Below the pieces are notes generated by a model. That model was not told the origin of the DNA and searched no databases. It saw only the letters and a program-made list of their open reading frames with translations. The translations under genes were made by a program, and so were the position numbers. This document shows, in pieces, positions 10,706 through 19,075 of a DNA stretch of 64,000 nt (its first letter is position 1; each line of letters opens with the position of its first letter). This stretch comes from Streptococcus ratti FA-1 = DSM 20564. GTDB lineage: Bacteria > Bacillota > Bacilli > Lactobacillales > Streptococcaceae. The stretch covers positions 930,001 to 994,000 of the forward strand of contig NZ_AJTZ01000005.1 in assembly GCF_000286075.1 (NCBI RefSeq). The letters run 5' to 3'.

Positions 10706-10740
10706 GCAAAAATTACCCAGAACAGCTAATTCTGAGTAAT
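10705..10740 (-). terminator. Terminator upstream of rnc (end of vicRKX transcripts)
   Basis: On the minus strand, the arms ATTACTCAGAA (10730-10740) and TTCTGGGTAAT (10712-10722) pair with one G-T, followed by TTTTTG. Its last bases run into the rnc -10 element. Confidence 0.7.
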
Positions 10741-10751
10741 CCTCTTTGTTT

Positions 10752-10937
10752 ATTCTGGGAGTGGGAAAGAACTCAAAAATTGAAAATTTTGATTCGTATT
10801 CCCATCCCCTGCACAGTTGGTAGGTTTTCCGCTTTGGACTTGTGGCAAAAGGAAAGCCAACCAGCAGTGGTTCATTGATGCTAAAGTACCAATGAACTGT
10901 GCAGGAGTAAGACTAAGTTGGCGTAGCTAGTAAGTCT
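10752..10937. repeat. Composite palindromic intergenic repeat
   Basis: Non-coding block with two nested inverted repeats. The first is GGGAGTGGGAA (about 10757) against TTCCCATCCCC (about 10800-10810). The second is CCTGCACAGTT (about 10808-10818) against AACTGTGCAGG (about 10895-10906). The tail AAGACTAAGTTGGCGTAGCT leads into the 104-bp element at 10939. It resembles dispersed repeats I recall from S. mutans-type genomes, but only this copy is in the window. Confidence 0.55.
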
Positions 10938-10938
10938 T

Positions 10939-11042
10939 ATACTCAAAGAAAATCAAAATCAGACTAGGCGACAAGCCGAAGATAGTACTGGAGTACGGCA
11001 AGGCGAAGTTAACGACGTATTATTTTGATTTTCAAAGAGTAT
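10939..11042. repeat. 104-bp MITE-like palindromic element, subfamily B
   Basis: Its ends are ATACTCAAAGAAAATCAAAA and, inverted, ATACTCTTTGAAAATCAAAA. The interior is GCGACAAGCCGAAGATAGTA...AACGACGTAT. It has the same length as the copies at 1728 and 41556, and its interior resembles the 41556 copy. Confidence 0.8.
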
Positions 11043-11067
11043 TACTCCCAACCACTGCGTCAAGAGC

Positions 11068-11442
11068 TTATTCAAAAATAAGAATACTGGACGAGTTTTG
11101 CCCAGCCTCTAACAGCTGATGAATATCGTCAAGCAAAACAGAGCTATCTTCATCCAGATTAGAGGGGCAAAATAAATTGAAATACCCATCAAAAGGTAAA
11201 TTTGCAGGACAATTTTTTCTTACGGCCGGCTGAGATACTTTTACTTTCTGCCTAATCAGCTGTATAGAATTGATAAATCCTGCTTAAGCGCAGCAACTTT
11301 TCAAATCGCTTGGAACTTCTGGCAAAGCAAAAAACCGCCAAGAACAAAAGAGGCTTTGTCAGAATGATTGGGAGAGCCATCTCGACCAAACTCGTTTAAA
11401 AAACTCAGCCAGCCTGCCATTAACTTTTCATAGAGCGTCTGT
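11068..11442 (-). pseudogene. Decayed coding sequence downstream of vicX, function unknown
   Basis: The minus strand shows protein-like segments in different frames. One reads ...EKLMAGWLSFLNEFGRDG...FLLCQKFQAI and stops at the TGA 11301-11303. Another reads INSIQLIRQKVKVSQPAV...LLEAGQNSSSILIFE and stops at the TAA 11068-11070. If the TGA is read through, the first frame continues KVAALKQD and would join the second by one frameshift near 11275. I do not recognise the family. There is no intact start or ribosome-binding site after vicX. It could also be non-coding with chance open frames. Confidence 0.35.
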
Positions 11443-12246
11443 CTAAATCCTTGCCAAAGGCAGAGGAATATCAGGCGAAGTATCATAAATTTTAAAATCA
11501 TGGCCTACAGCCAAGTCCGCCTGCATAAGAGCATTTTCCATGGTCATATGAGCCAATTCCTTAATATTATTTTCCTTACTGAGGTGGCCCAAATAAATTT
11601 TCTTGGTTTTATTGCCCAGCGTTCTGATCATGGTTTCTGCACCGTCATCATTTGAAAGGTGGCCTTTGTCTGACAAAATCCGCTGTTTTAGCCGCCATGG
11701 ATAAACGCCGGAGCGTAAAATTTCAATATCATGGTTGGATTCAATCAGATAGCCGTCAGCATTTTCAATGAGACCTGCCATTCGATCACTGACATAGCCG
11801 GTATCTGTCAACATCACAAAGCTCTTCCCATCTTTCATAAAACGGTAGAACTGGGGTTTGGCAGCATCGTGGCTGACACCAAAACTCTCAATATCAATAT
11901 CACCAAAGGTCAGCGTTTTGCCCATTTCAAAAATGTGCTTTTGACTGGTATCAATTTTGCCAATGAGGCCATCCATAGCCTGCCAAGTTTCTTCATTAGC
12001 ATAAATATCCAGGCCATATTTTCTGGCTAAAACACCGACGCCATGGATATGATCCTTGTGCTCATGCGTAATCAAAATGGCATCAACATCGTCTAATTTT
12101 CGGTCAATACCCGTCATTAGCTGACTGATTTTTTTACCTGAGAGCCCAGCATCAACCAAAATTTTTTTCTGTGGAGTTTCAAGATAAAAACTATTGCCGC
12201 TTGATCCAGAAGCCAGAATGCTGTATTTAAAACCTGTTTCTGTCAT
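11443..12246 (-). CDS. vicX: VicX/WalJ metallo-beta-lactamase-fold hydrolase
   Basis: 267 aa. The metallo-beta-lactamase zinc motif THEHKDHIHG (about residues 60-69) is present, with further metal ligands in VLTDTGYVSD and the SNHD region. It belongs to the YycJ/WalJ family encoded with WalRK in Firmicutes; proposed roles touch DNA metabolism and cell-wall signalling, but the substrate is unresolved. It is the last gene of vicRKX; its ATG overlaps the vicK stop (ATGA). Confidence 0.93.
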   Translation of the reverse strand: MTETGFKYSILASGSSGNSFYLETPQKKILVDAGLSGKKISQLMTGIDRKLDDVDAILITHEHKDHIHGVGVLARKYGLDIYANEETWQAMDGLIGKIDTSQKHIFEMGKTLTFGDIDIESFGVSHDAAKPQFYRFMKDGKSFVMLTDTGYVSDRMAGLIENADGYLIESNHDIEILRSGVYPWRLKQRILSDKGHLSNDDGAETMIRTLGNKTKKIYLGHLSKENNIKELAHMTMENALMQADLAVGHDFKIYDTSPDIPLPLARI

Positions 12247-13595
12247 GATTCGTCTTCATCTTCCTCCCATTCATCAATTGTACCGTTGTCGCTTTCATAA
12301 GGCAGAACAATCGTAAAAGTTGAGCCCTTGCCTTCTTCACTGTTGGCCCAAATAAAGCCATTGTGCTGTTTGATAATTTCTTTGGCAATAGCAAGTCCCA
12401 AACCGCTGCCGCCCTGCGCCCTGCTTCTCGCCTTATCAACCCGGTAAAAACGATCAAAAATAAGCGGAAGATCCTTCTTAGGAATTCCCAGACCCTGATC
12501 CGATATGGAGAGAATGACCTGAGTATCGGTTGTCTTCATATTGACAGTAATCTTACCGCCATCAGGTGAATACTTAATAGCATTATTTAAAATGTTATCA
12601 ATCACCTGAGTCATCTTGTCTGTATCAATTTCAATCCAGGCAGAGCTGTCAGAATAATCTCTGACAATTTCATAGACCTTACCGCCTGACTGCTGGCTCT
12701 GAATTTGGTCAAAGCGATCGAGAATATAATCCATAAAAGCCGTGAAATTGGTCAGCTCAACATCTAAGCGGCTGGTCTGATTATCAATCCGCGACAGGCT
12801 GAGTAAGTCTGTAATCATCCGCATCATTCGGTTGGTTTCATCCAGCGAGACCTTTATAAAACTCGGAGCGACCGATTCAGTCAGAGCCCCGTCATCCAAA
12901 GCTTCCAAATAAGATTTTACGGAGGTCAGCGGTGTTCGCAGCTCATGACTGACATTGGACACAAAGAGACGGCGTTCGCGCTCTTCTTTTTCCTGCTCAG
13001 TAGCATCATGCAAAACTGCAATCAAACCCGAAATAAAGCCGCTTTCGCGTCGATTCAGAGCAAATCGAATCCGCAAAGTGATAAATTCATCATACTCATC
13101 ACGGCGGTTTAAAACAATCTCAGGTGTTTTAGTAATCAGATCATTGTATGTATAGCTGTCATCATCCAAGATATCAAGGATATTATATTCCAGAGCTTGT
13201 TCGCGGGTCAGATTGAGCTGTTTTTGAGCCATATCATTAATCATGGTAATTTTTCCGCTGCGGTCTGTCGCCAGCACCCCGTCAGTCATATAGGCCAAAA
13301 TACTGGTCAGTCGGTTTTTTTCCTGAGCCAGATTTTCATGGGTCAGCCGAAAAACCTCAGACAGATCGTTGACATTTCTAACTAGCTCTGACAGTTCGGG
13401 ATTAGCCTTGAACTTTAACTTTTCGGTATAGTCACCGGCAATCAAAGAGCGTACCTTAGCATTTAACAGCTTAATGTGATTGTTGTTTTTGTATTCTCTG
13501 TAATTGAGAAAGACAAAATAGATAAAGAGCAGAATCAGCAAAACTGCTAATAATATTCGTAAAAATAAAGGACTTGATTCAAATGTATTAGTCAT
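12243..13595 (-). CDS. vicK: Sensor histidine kinase VicK (WalK)
   Basis: 450 aa. It has one transmembrane helix (about 12-30) and almost no extracellular part, the streptococcal form of WalK. Then come a HAMP linker (about 35-85), a PAS domain (about 92-200), a HisKA domain with phospho-acceptor H217 in VSHELRTPL, and a HATPase_c domain with N box NNAIKYSP and G boxes DQGLGIP and GGSGLGLAI. It phosphorylates VicR and controls cell-wall, surface-glucan and biofilm genes in mutans streptococci. Its start overlaps the end of vicR by 8 nt and its stop overlaps vicX. Confidence 0.96.
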   Translation of the reverse strand: MTNTFESSPLFLRILLAVLLILLFIYFVFLNYREYKNNNHIKLLNAKVRSLIAGDYTEKLKFKANPELSELVRNVNDLSEVFRLTHENLAQEKNRLTSILAYMTDGVLATDRSGKITMINDMAQKQLNLTREQALEYNILDILDDDSYTYNDLITKTPEIVLNRRDEYDEFITLRIRFALNRRESGFISGLIAVLHDATEQEKEERERRLFVSNVSHELRTPLTSVKSYLEALDDGALTESVAPSFIKVSLDETNRMMRMITDLLSLSRIDNQTSRLDVELTNFTAFMDYILDRFDQIQSQQSGGKVYEIVRDYSDSSAWIEIDTDKMTQVIDNILNNAIKYSPDGGKITVNMKTTDTQVILSISDQGLGIPKKDLPLIFDRFYRVDKARSRAQGGSGLGLAIAKEIIKQHNGFIWANSEEGKGSTFTIVLPYESDNGTIDEWEEDEDES

Positions 13596-14295
13596 ATGAT
13601 TTCATATAATAACCAACACCGCGTCTCGTCAGAATATACTCAGGACGGCTCGGCGTATCTTCAATTTTTTCACGCAGGCGGCGAACAGTCACATCAACGG
13701 TTCTGACATCGCCAAAATAGTCGTATCCCCAGACAGTTTCAAGTAAATGCTCACGGGTCATTACCTGACCGGTATGGGTCGCCAGATGATGCAGGAGTTC
13801 AAACTCCCGATGGGTCAGCTCTACTTCCTGACCATGCTTTTTAGCGACAAAAGCATCGGGCAGAATCTGCAGATCCCCAATAACAAGCTCTGGCATGCCC
13901 GATGCATTTTCTTCGGCTACAGCTGTTTCAATATTTTCCGTTCTGCGCAGGTGGGCTTTAATCCGAGCCAGCAGCTCACGGTTTGAGAAGGGTTTTGTCA
14001 CATAATCATCTGCACCGATTTCAAGTCCGATGACCTTGTCAAATTCGCTGTCCTTGGCTGAAAGCATGATAATAGGTACATGGCTGCTTTTTCGAACTTC
14101 TTTAGCCACTTCAAGACCGTCTAATTCCGGCAGCATCAAATCAAGAATAATTAAATCAGGATTCTCTTCTTCATACTTAGTCAGCGCTTCACGTCCGTCA
14201 AAAGCCGTAATCGTGTCATAACCTTCTTTGGCCAGATTAAACTTGATAATATCAGAAATTGGTTTTTCGTCATCAACGATTAAAATTTTCTTCAT
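13588..14295 (-). CDS. vicR: Response regulator VicR (WalR/CovR-type), OmpR family
   Basis: 235 aa. The receiver domain (1-118) has the acidic pocket DDE at 8-10, phospho-acceptor D52 in [11 protein letters not shown], and the conserved Lys in VTKPFSN. The C-terminal winged-helix DNA-binding domain (about 135-232) includes [19 protein letters not shown]. It is the essential WalR-type regulator of wall metabolism. A GTGAGG site precedes the ATG by about 10 nt. It is first in the vicRKX operon and divergent from glnQHMP. Confidence 0.97.
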   Translation of the reverse strand: MKKILIVDDEKPISDIIKFNLAKEGYDTITAFDGREALTKYEEENPDLIILDLMLPELDGLEVAKEVRKSSHVPIIMLSAKDSEFDKVIGLEIGADDYVTKPFSNRELLARIKAHLRRTENIETAVAEENASGMPELVIGDLQILPDAFVAKKHGQEVELTHREFELLHHLATHTGQVMTREHLLETVWGYDYFGDVRTVDVTVRRLREKIEDTPSRPEYILTRRGVGYYMKSYD

Positions 14296-14472
14296 TATGA
14301 ATACCTCACTTATGGTTCTAAACAGGTTTCATTAAATAAGTAAGAAATTTCAGAAATCAGAATACTTTTTAATAATTATCTGACTTTTATTTCAAACTGA
14401 TTAGAATCCTCCTCGTATCAGAACCATTCTTATTTTACTTCAAACCTTACTGTTTTAAGTAATCTCCTTTCG

Positions 14473-14501
14473 ATTATACCAAAATCACTAACAAATGAAA
14501 A
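14473..14501 (-). promoter_or_regulatory. Promoter of vicRKX
   Basis: On the minus strand, TTTTCA (14496-14501), a 17-bp spacer and TATAAT (14473-14478), with a TGG extended -10. The leader to vicR is about 170 nt and contains AAAGGAG and GAGGAGG sequences without an obvious upstream ORF. Confidence 0.6.
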
Positions 14502-14559
14502 CCAACAAGTTTATTTCAATTATTATAAAAAGTTATCTTACTGAATTTTCTGATAATAT

Positions 14560-14588
14560 TTGACAAGGAAAAATTTGTATGATAGTAT
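14560..14588 (+). promoter_or_regulatory. Promoter of glnQHMP
   Basis: TTGACA (14560-14565), a 17-bp spacer and TAGTAT (14583-14588). The start is expected near 14595. Confidence 0.8.
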
Positions 14589-14598
14589 ATTTGTACAA

Positions 14599-14615
14599 TG
14601 TTAGAAAATCTAACA
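14599..14615 (+). promoter_or_regulatory. Candidate operator overlapping the glnQHMP start site
   Basis: The perfect palindrome TGTTAGAAAATCTAACA (7-bp arms, AAA centre) begins 10 bp after the -10 box, in a roadblock or initiation-blocking position. The binding protein is unknown; the half-site is not an obvious VicR box. Confidence 0.5.
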
Positions 14616-14644
14616 ATAAATTTATGTTAAACAAGGAGAAGACT

Positions 14645-15421
14645 ATGACGCTTATTAGCTTTAAAAACGTCGAAAAATACTACGGGGACTACCATGCCCT
14701 CCGCAATATTAACTTAGAAATCGAGAAAGGACAGGTCGTCGTTTTGCTTGGGCCGTCTGGTTCCGGCAAATCTACACTGATTCGTACGATAAACGCTCTC
14801 GAATCTATTAACTCCGGTGAACTCACTGTGAACGGCCATGAAATCACCAATGCTTCTAATAAAGATTTGGTTCAGCTGCGCAAGGAAGTGGGCATGGTTT
14901 TCCAGCATTTCAACCTTTATCCTCACAAGACTGTGCTAGAAAATGTGACCTTAGCTCCTATCAAAGTTCTAGGAATGGACAAAGATAAGGCCAATGCCAT
15001 TGCTGAAAAATATTTAACCTACGTTAACATGTGGGACCGCAAAGACTCTTATCCAGGCATGCTCTCCGGCGGACAAAAACAACGGATTGCCATCGCCCGC
15101 GGACTTGCCATGAATCCCGAACTCCTGCTTTTTGATGAGCCTACTTCGGCACTGGATCCCGAAACTATCGGCGATGTTTTGGCTGTTATGAAAAACCTCG
15201 CTTTAGAAGGAATGAATATGATTGTGGTTACTCACGAAATGGGATTTGCCCGAGAAGTTGCTGATCGGATCATCTTCATGGCTGACGGTGAGATTCTTGA
15301 AGATACAACCGATGTTCAAGGTTTCTTTGAAAATCCAAAAGACCCGCGTGCCAAACAATTCCTAAGCAAGGTCATCCATCATACCAGTGATCGTGTTGAC
15401 CGTGTTGCTAGCAAAAATTAG
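14645..15421 (+). CDS. glnQ: Polar amino-acid (glutamine/glutamate) ABC transporter ATP-binding protein
   Basis: 258 aa from the ATG at 14645, which has AAGGAG 6 nt upstream. The frame is open further upstream, but those codons lie over the promoter and cannot be translated. Walker [11 protein letters not shown]-loop [10 protein letters not shown], signature LSGGQKQR and Walker [13 protein letters not shown] are all present. It energises import by GlnM/GlnP with binding protein GlnH. The position next to vicRKX and the Q-H-M-P gene order match the glnQHMP glutamate transporter operon of S. mutans as I recall it. Confidence 0.93.
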   Translation: MTLISFKNVEKYYGDYHALRNINLEIEKGQVVVLLGPSGSGKSTLIRTINALESINSGELTVNGHEITNASNKDLVQLRKEVGMVFQHFNLYPHKTVLENVTLAPIKVLGMDKDKANAIAEKYLTYVNMWDRKDSYPGMLSGGQKQRIAIARGLAMNPELLLFDEPTSALDPETIGDVLAVMKNLALEGMNMIVVTHEMGFAREVADRIIFMADGEILEDTTDVQGFFENPKDPRAKQFLSKVIHHTSDRVDRVASKN

Positions 15422-15441
15422 GATATTTAAGGAGAACGTCT

Positions 15442-16257
15442 ATGAATATTAAAAAGATAATAGCTGCAATCAGTCTCCTTCTCATCTTGCTTGTCGGTTT
15501 TGCAGGTGTCCCAAAAGTTTCTGCGGATACAACCTTTAAGGAAGTTCAGAAAATAAAAAAAGCCGGCGTGCTAAAAGTCGGCGTCAAACAAGATGTGCCT
15601 AATTTTGGCTACTACAGTGCTGAAACCGGCAAATACGAAGGAATGGAAATTGATGTTGCCCGCAAAATTGCTAAATCTATGGGCGTCAAACTAGAGCTCG
15701 TCCCTGTTACCACGCAGACGCGTGAACCGCTTATGGATAATGGCCAGGTTGATCTGGTAATTGCTACCTATACCATCACTCCTGAACGTCAGGCTTCCTA
15801 CAGTATTTCTAAACCTTACTATTACGACCAGATTGGGTTTTTGGTTCGCAAATCCAGTAAAATTTCAAAAATCTCTGACCTGGACGGTCTGACCATCGGG
15901 GTTTCTCAGGGAGCAACAACCAAGGCCAGTCTGGAAGCCTATGCTAAGGAGCATCATTTAAAATTTAAGTATGTTCAGCTGGGAAGTTTTCCAGAATTAG
16001 CTATTTCTCTCTACTCTAAGCGTATCAATGCTTTTTCGGTTGATAAGTCGATCCTTACCGGCTATGTCAGCAAGCAGTCACGGTTGCTTAAGGCAGGTTT
16101 CAACACACAAGAGTATGGAATTGCGACGAAAAAATCAAACACTGGATTGACCAAATACGTCAATCAGTTACTCGATAAATGGTCGGCTGACAAGAGTCTG
16201 GAAAAGATTTACAATAAATACAATCTGGAATCAGCTGAGCCAGACAGTCAGAAGTAA
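15442..16257 (+). CDS. glnH: Amino-acid-binding protein of the glnQHMP transporter
   Basis: 271 aa, SBP_bac_3 fold. The mature protein shows LKVGVKQDVPNFGY, GMEIDVARKIAKSMG and VDLVIATYTITPER, typical of polar-amino-acid receptors. The signal peptide ends in PKVSA-DT (about 28/29), a signal-peptidase I site, and the region has no cysteine, so there is no lipobox. That is unusual for a Gram-positive binding protein. Ribosome-binding site AAGGAG. The TAA stop coincides with the first bases of the structured repeat array that separates glnH from glnM. Confidence 0.92.
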   Translation: MNIKKIIAAISLLLILLVGFAGVPKVSADTTFKEVQKIKKAGVLKVGVKQDVPNFGYYSAETGKYEGMEIDVARKIAKSMGVKLELVPVTTQTREPLMDNGQVDLVIATYTITPERQASYSISKPYYYDQIGFLVRKSSKISKISDLDGLTIGVSQGATTKASLEAYAKEHHLKFKYVQLGSFPELAISLYSKRINAFSVDKSILTGYVSKQSRLLKAGFNTQEYGIATKKSNTGLTKYVNQLLDKWSADKSLEKIYNKYNLESAEPDSQK

Positions 16258-16370
16258 TTGAACACGGGCTAAAAGCGTCGAGAAAAAGATAGCCTGCCTT
16301 ATGCGCAAAGCACCTGGCGTCAGGCTCCTATTTTCTTCTCGCTTTCATAACGCCCTTTGTATCTTGGTAA
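16258..16370 (+). repeat. Structured intercistronic repeat, copy 1 of 3
   Basis: Starts TTGAACACGGGC right after the glnH stop and ends CGCCCTTTGTATCTT. Helix P1 pairs AAAGCG (16272-16277) with CGCTTT (16340-16345) and AGAAAA (16281-16286) with TTTTCT (16331-16336), around a 3x3 internal loop. The 44 nt inside include GCCTG/CAGGC pairing. Confidence 0.85.
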
Positions 16371-16481
16371 TTGAACACGGCTACGACACTGTGCAAAAAG
16401 ACAGCTTCTCCAGAGTCCCGAGACTCTTTCATCGAACCTCCTATTTTGCTGTGTGTCGCTTACGCCTTAGTATCTTGATAA
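16371..16481 (+). repeat. Structured intercistronic repeat, copy 2 of 3
   Basis: Same flanks as copy 1. P1 pairs CGACAC (16384-16389) with GTGTCG (16453-16458) and GCAAAA (16393-16398) with TTTTGC (16444-16449), with 3x3 loop TGT/TGT. The 45 nt inside hold the perfect hairpin AGAGTC-CCGA-GACTCT. P1 is identical in sequence to the copy in the atp operon. Confidence 0.85.
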
Positions 16482-16592
16482 TTGAACAGGAGCTAAAATC
16501 CTAGTAAAAAAGATAAACGTCCTTGTGTCTTATTGACACAGCGTCAGTTTCCTATTTTTTATACGGATTTCAAACGCCCTTTGTATCTTAAT
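16482..16592 (+). repeat. Structured intercistronic repeat, copy 3 of 3
   Basis: P1 pairs AAATCC (16496-16501) with GGATTT (16565-16570) and TAAAAA (16505-16510) with TTTTTA (16556-16561), around a 3x3 loop. The 45 nt inside hold the TGTGTC/GACACA hairpin. It ends TGTATCTTAATT, directly followed by the AAAGGAG of glnM (16594-16600). Confidence 0.85.
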
Positions 16593-16605
16593 TAAAGGAG
16601 ACATT

Positions 16606-17310
16606 ATGATACTACTCACAACAACCTCTGGACCTTTTGCTTTGAGCCGCTGGGGGGCCTTCTTTGCCAACTTCGGAGAATTCTTAAAAGGTTTCTTATA
16701 TACCCTTGAAATGTCACTTCTTGCCCTACTTCTTGCTTTACTTTTAGGCATTGTGTTCGGGGCAATGGGATCTTCTAAAAGTAAGGTCCTTAAAGGATTA
16801 GCCCGTGTCTATGTTGAAGTTTTTCAAAACACCCCCCTACTCGTTCAGTTTGTTTTTGTTTACTATGGTTTAGCTATTCTAACAAACGGAGCTGTCATGA
16901 TTTCGGCCTTTTTCACAGCTGTTCTTTGTGTGGGAGTTTACCACGGTGCCTATATCGCAGAAGTCATTCGTTCTGGTATCGAATCTGTTCCTAAAGGACA
17001 GACAGAAGCCGCTTTATCTCAAGGGTTCAGCTATCGTGAAACCATGAGCTTAATTATTCTGCCACAAGCTATCCGAACTATTTTACCGCCTATGACTAAC
17101 CAAGTGGTTAATCTTATCAAGAATACCTCAACGGTTGCTATCATTTCCGGTGCAGATATCATGTTCACAGCTAAGGCCTGGGCTTATGATACAACCAACT
17201 ATGTTCCAGCCTTTGCCGGTGCTGCCCTTCTCTACTTTATCATGTGCTTCCCGCTTGCAACCTGGGCGCGCCGTAAAGAAGAAGCCAACAAAAAGGCCTA
17301 TAATTTATAA
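16606..17310 (+). CDS. glnM: Amino-acid ABC transporter permease
   Basis: 234 aa, HisM/GlnP family. It has about five membrane helices, starting with YTLEMSLLALLLALLLGI, and the permease EAA loop EAALSQGFSYRETMSLIILP. The ATG has AAAGGAG 5 nt upstream, immediately after the third structured repeat, so initiation may be influenced by that RNA fold. It pairs with GlnP to form the membrane channel. The assignment of this permease as glnM and the next as glnP follows gene order and is interchangeable in function. Confidence 0.9.
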   Translation: MILLTTTSGPFALSRWGAFFANFGEFLKGFLYTLEMSLLALLLALLLGIVFGAMGSSKSKVLKGLARVYVEVFQNTPLLVQFVFVYYGLAILTNGAVMISAFFTAVLCVGVYHGAYIAEVIRSGIESVPKGQTEAALSQGFSYRETMSLIILPQAIRTILPPMTNQVVNLIKNTSTVAIISGADIMFTAKAWAYDTTNYVPAFAGAALLYFIMCFPLATWARRKEEANKKAYNL

Positions 17311-17324
17311 AAGGAGGTTAACTA

Positions 17325-17975
17325 ATGAAAGAACTCTTAACATCAACAAATATCAACTTCTTACTTGAGGGTTTATGGTTAACGCTCTATATCTCCTTTA
17401 TTTCTATCGTCCTGTCAACGATTTTCGGCACTATTTTAGCCGTTATGCGTAATGGTAAAAACAAACCGCTCAAATGGATTGCCAGCATTTATATCGAATT
17501 TGTCAGAAATGTTCCCAATCTTTTGTGGATATTCATCGTTTTCTTAGTCTTTCAGATGAAGTCAACACCTGCTGGTATCACAGCTTTTACCGTATTTACC
17601 TCTGCTGCTTTGGCAGAAATTGTCCGCGGCGGTTTAAATGCTATTGACAATAGACAGACAGAAGCAGGCCTGGCTCAGGGATTTACGCATTTTCAGATTT
17701 TCATTTATATCGTTTTCCCTCAGGCTATCCGAAAGATGCTGCCTGCCATCATTTCTCAGTTTGTAACGGTGATTAAGGATACTTCCTTCCTTTATTCTGT
17801 TATCGCCCTTCAAGAGCTATTCGGCAAGAGCCAGATTCTCATGGGACAGTATTTTGAAGCTGACCAGGTCTTTGCGCTTTATGGTATTGTTGCAGCAACC
17901 TATTTTGTCATCAACTTTATCATTTCAAGCTTCTCACGCCGTCTGGCTAAGCGTTGGGAACAGGCTGCTGATTAA
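17325..17975 (+). CDS. glnP: Amino-acid ABC transporter permease
   Basis: 216 aa, same family as GlnM. The first helix is LLEGLWLTLYISFISIVL and the EAA loop is EAGLAQGFTHFQIFIYIVFP. The start follows AAAGGAGG, 14 bp after glnM. It is the last gene of the transporter operon, which ends at a 20-bp perfect-stem terminator. Confidence 0.9.
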   Translation: MKELLTSTNINFLLEGLWLTLYISFISIVLSTIFGTILAVMRNGKNKPLKWIASIYIEFVRNVPNLLWIFIVFLVFQMKSTPAGITAFTVFTSAALAEIVRGGLNAIDNRQTEAGLAQGFTHFQIFIYIVFPQAIRKMLPAIISQFVTVIKDTSFLYSVIALQELFGKSQILMGQYFEADQVFALYGIVAATYFVINFIISSFSRRLAKRWEQAAD

Positions 17976-17998
17976 GGCTTTTGTTTTTCAAATACAGT

Positions 17999-18045
17999 AA
18001 AAGTGCCAGATAAACAGCAATGACCGCTGTTTATCTGGCACTTTT
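17999..18045. terminator. Bidirectional terminator between glnP and endA
   Basis: A perfect 20-bp stem (17999-18018 with 18026-18045, core GTGCCAGATAAACAGC), 7-nt loop, A-run on one side and T-run on the other. Confidence 0.92.
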
Positions 18046-18054
18046 TGATATTCC

Positions 18055-18145
18055 TACTCAACAGACTAAGTGACGCAGATGCAGATAGAAAACTATCTTC
18101 ATTAAATCAAGGCAAGAGGGTCTGAGTTTGATTTTCGAAGAGTAT
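18055..18145. repeat. Shortened MITE-like element abutting endA
   Basis: Subfamily A relative of 1728-1831, sharing GACGCAGATGCAGA and the right end GTCTGAGTTTGATTTTCGAAGA. About a dozen bases of the left terminal repeat are missing. Its last base is also the final base of the endA stop codon. Confidence 0.7.
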
Positions 18146-19029
18146 CAATTGGTCCTAACCTGACCTGTAGCATAATCAAATGTCAAACCGCTCTGAACAT
18201 TGGGAATAAATACATTAAACTCTAAACTGCCATCAGAAGATTTGGCCTCTAAATGACTGCCGCTTGCTAAAATATTATTGCCCTCGTACAGGAGAGTTAC
18301 GCGGTAGCGAACACGCTTACGGCGATCCAGAGCCCTTCTGATCATCGTTTCATAATAATTTTGCCCGGTTGAATCCGAGCTGCTGGCTTGATTAGACCAA
18401 GTCGTTTGAGTTGCTATATTCTCAGGATTACTCGTTGAAGCATCAAAGCCCTTTAAACCACCGACCAAAGCATAACCCAGTAAGTGCCCGCGATCAACAG
18501 CATGGTCATAGTCCCCATTCAACCCGTACAGCTGATGCCAGCCGGCGGGCTTCCAGTCGGTCGTCCCATTTCCTGTTTCTGCGCGGTTTCTGTACTGACG
18601 CGTTGCCTTGGTCAAAAGTGCATTAGCTACTGTCGGAACGGTCTCTCCCTGTACTGTTTTTGTTTTATTATTAGCATAAGGGAGACTGGCAACATCAGCT
18701 TTAAGATCAGTCTTATTATGATTGATGATAAAAGCACCGCTGCCATTCCATTCAATATGAGGTCCCAGCGATTTTTTAACAGAGGCCGTTAAAACCGTGT
18801 TCGCCAGCTCTTGACTGGGTGCAGTTTGATTGCTTTGAGAACCATTCGAGGGAATTCTTGGAGATTGCTTCTTTCCGGTCACCAGCTGAGCCATCTGTTT
18901 TATTGGATTGCCATCAGCAATGCGCTCATCAGTCGCAATATAGGTCAAAAGCAGCAGGAGTAAAGCTGCTGCCAAAGAAATCAGTAATTTGGTTTCTTTT
19001 TTCTTGGACCTGTAATTCCTTCTCGCCAT
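18145..19029 (-). CDS. endA: Membrane-anchored DNA-entry nuclease EndA
   Basis: 294 aa. A basic N terminus is followed by one transmembrane helix (about 14-31), a linker, and a DNA/RNA non-specific endonuclease domain with the catalytic motif [13 protein letters not shown] (about residues 175-187) and the metal-binding Asn in [15 protein letters not shown]. In streptococci EndA degrades one strand during DNA uptake and can digest extracellular DNA. It lies downstream of murA1 and epuA, as in related species. Its TGA stop overlaps the end of a MITE-like repeat. Confidence 0.93.
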   Translation of the reverse strand: MARRNYRSKKKETKLLISLAAALLLLLLTYIATDERIADGNPIKQMAQLVTGKKQSPRIPSNGSQSNQTAPSQELANTVLTASVKKSLGPHIEWNGSGAFIINHNKTDLKADVASLPYANNKTKTVQGETVPTVANALLTKATRQYRNRAETGNGTTDWKPAGWHQLYGLNGDYDHAVDRGHLLGYALVGGLKGFDASTSNPENIATQTTWSNQASSSDSTGQNYYETMIRRALDRRKRVRYRVTLLYEGNNILASGSHLEAKSSDGSLEFNVFIPNVQSGLTFDYATGQVRTN

Positions 19030-19075
19030 AACGTTTCCTCATTCCTAAATATGCCAGTAAAAAAGCAGGGAGCCC

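Noticed and set aside
10636-10878. 80-codon plus-strand frame over the rnc 5' end
   Set aside because: It overlaps rnc, a terminator and a repeat, with no ribosome-binding site.
14579-14644. N-terminal extension of GlnQ
   Set aside because: These codons overlap the -10 box and candidate operator. The ATG at 14645 has a good ribosome-binding site.
16258-16592. CRISPR-like array or integron attC sites
   Set aside because: Units are about 111 nt with no short identical repeats and spacers, no cas or integrase genes, and a copy exists alone in another operon. attC-type conserved ends are absent.
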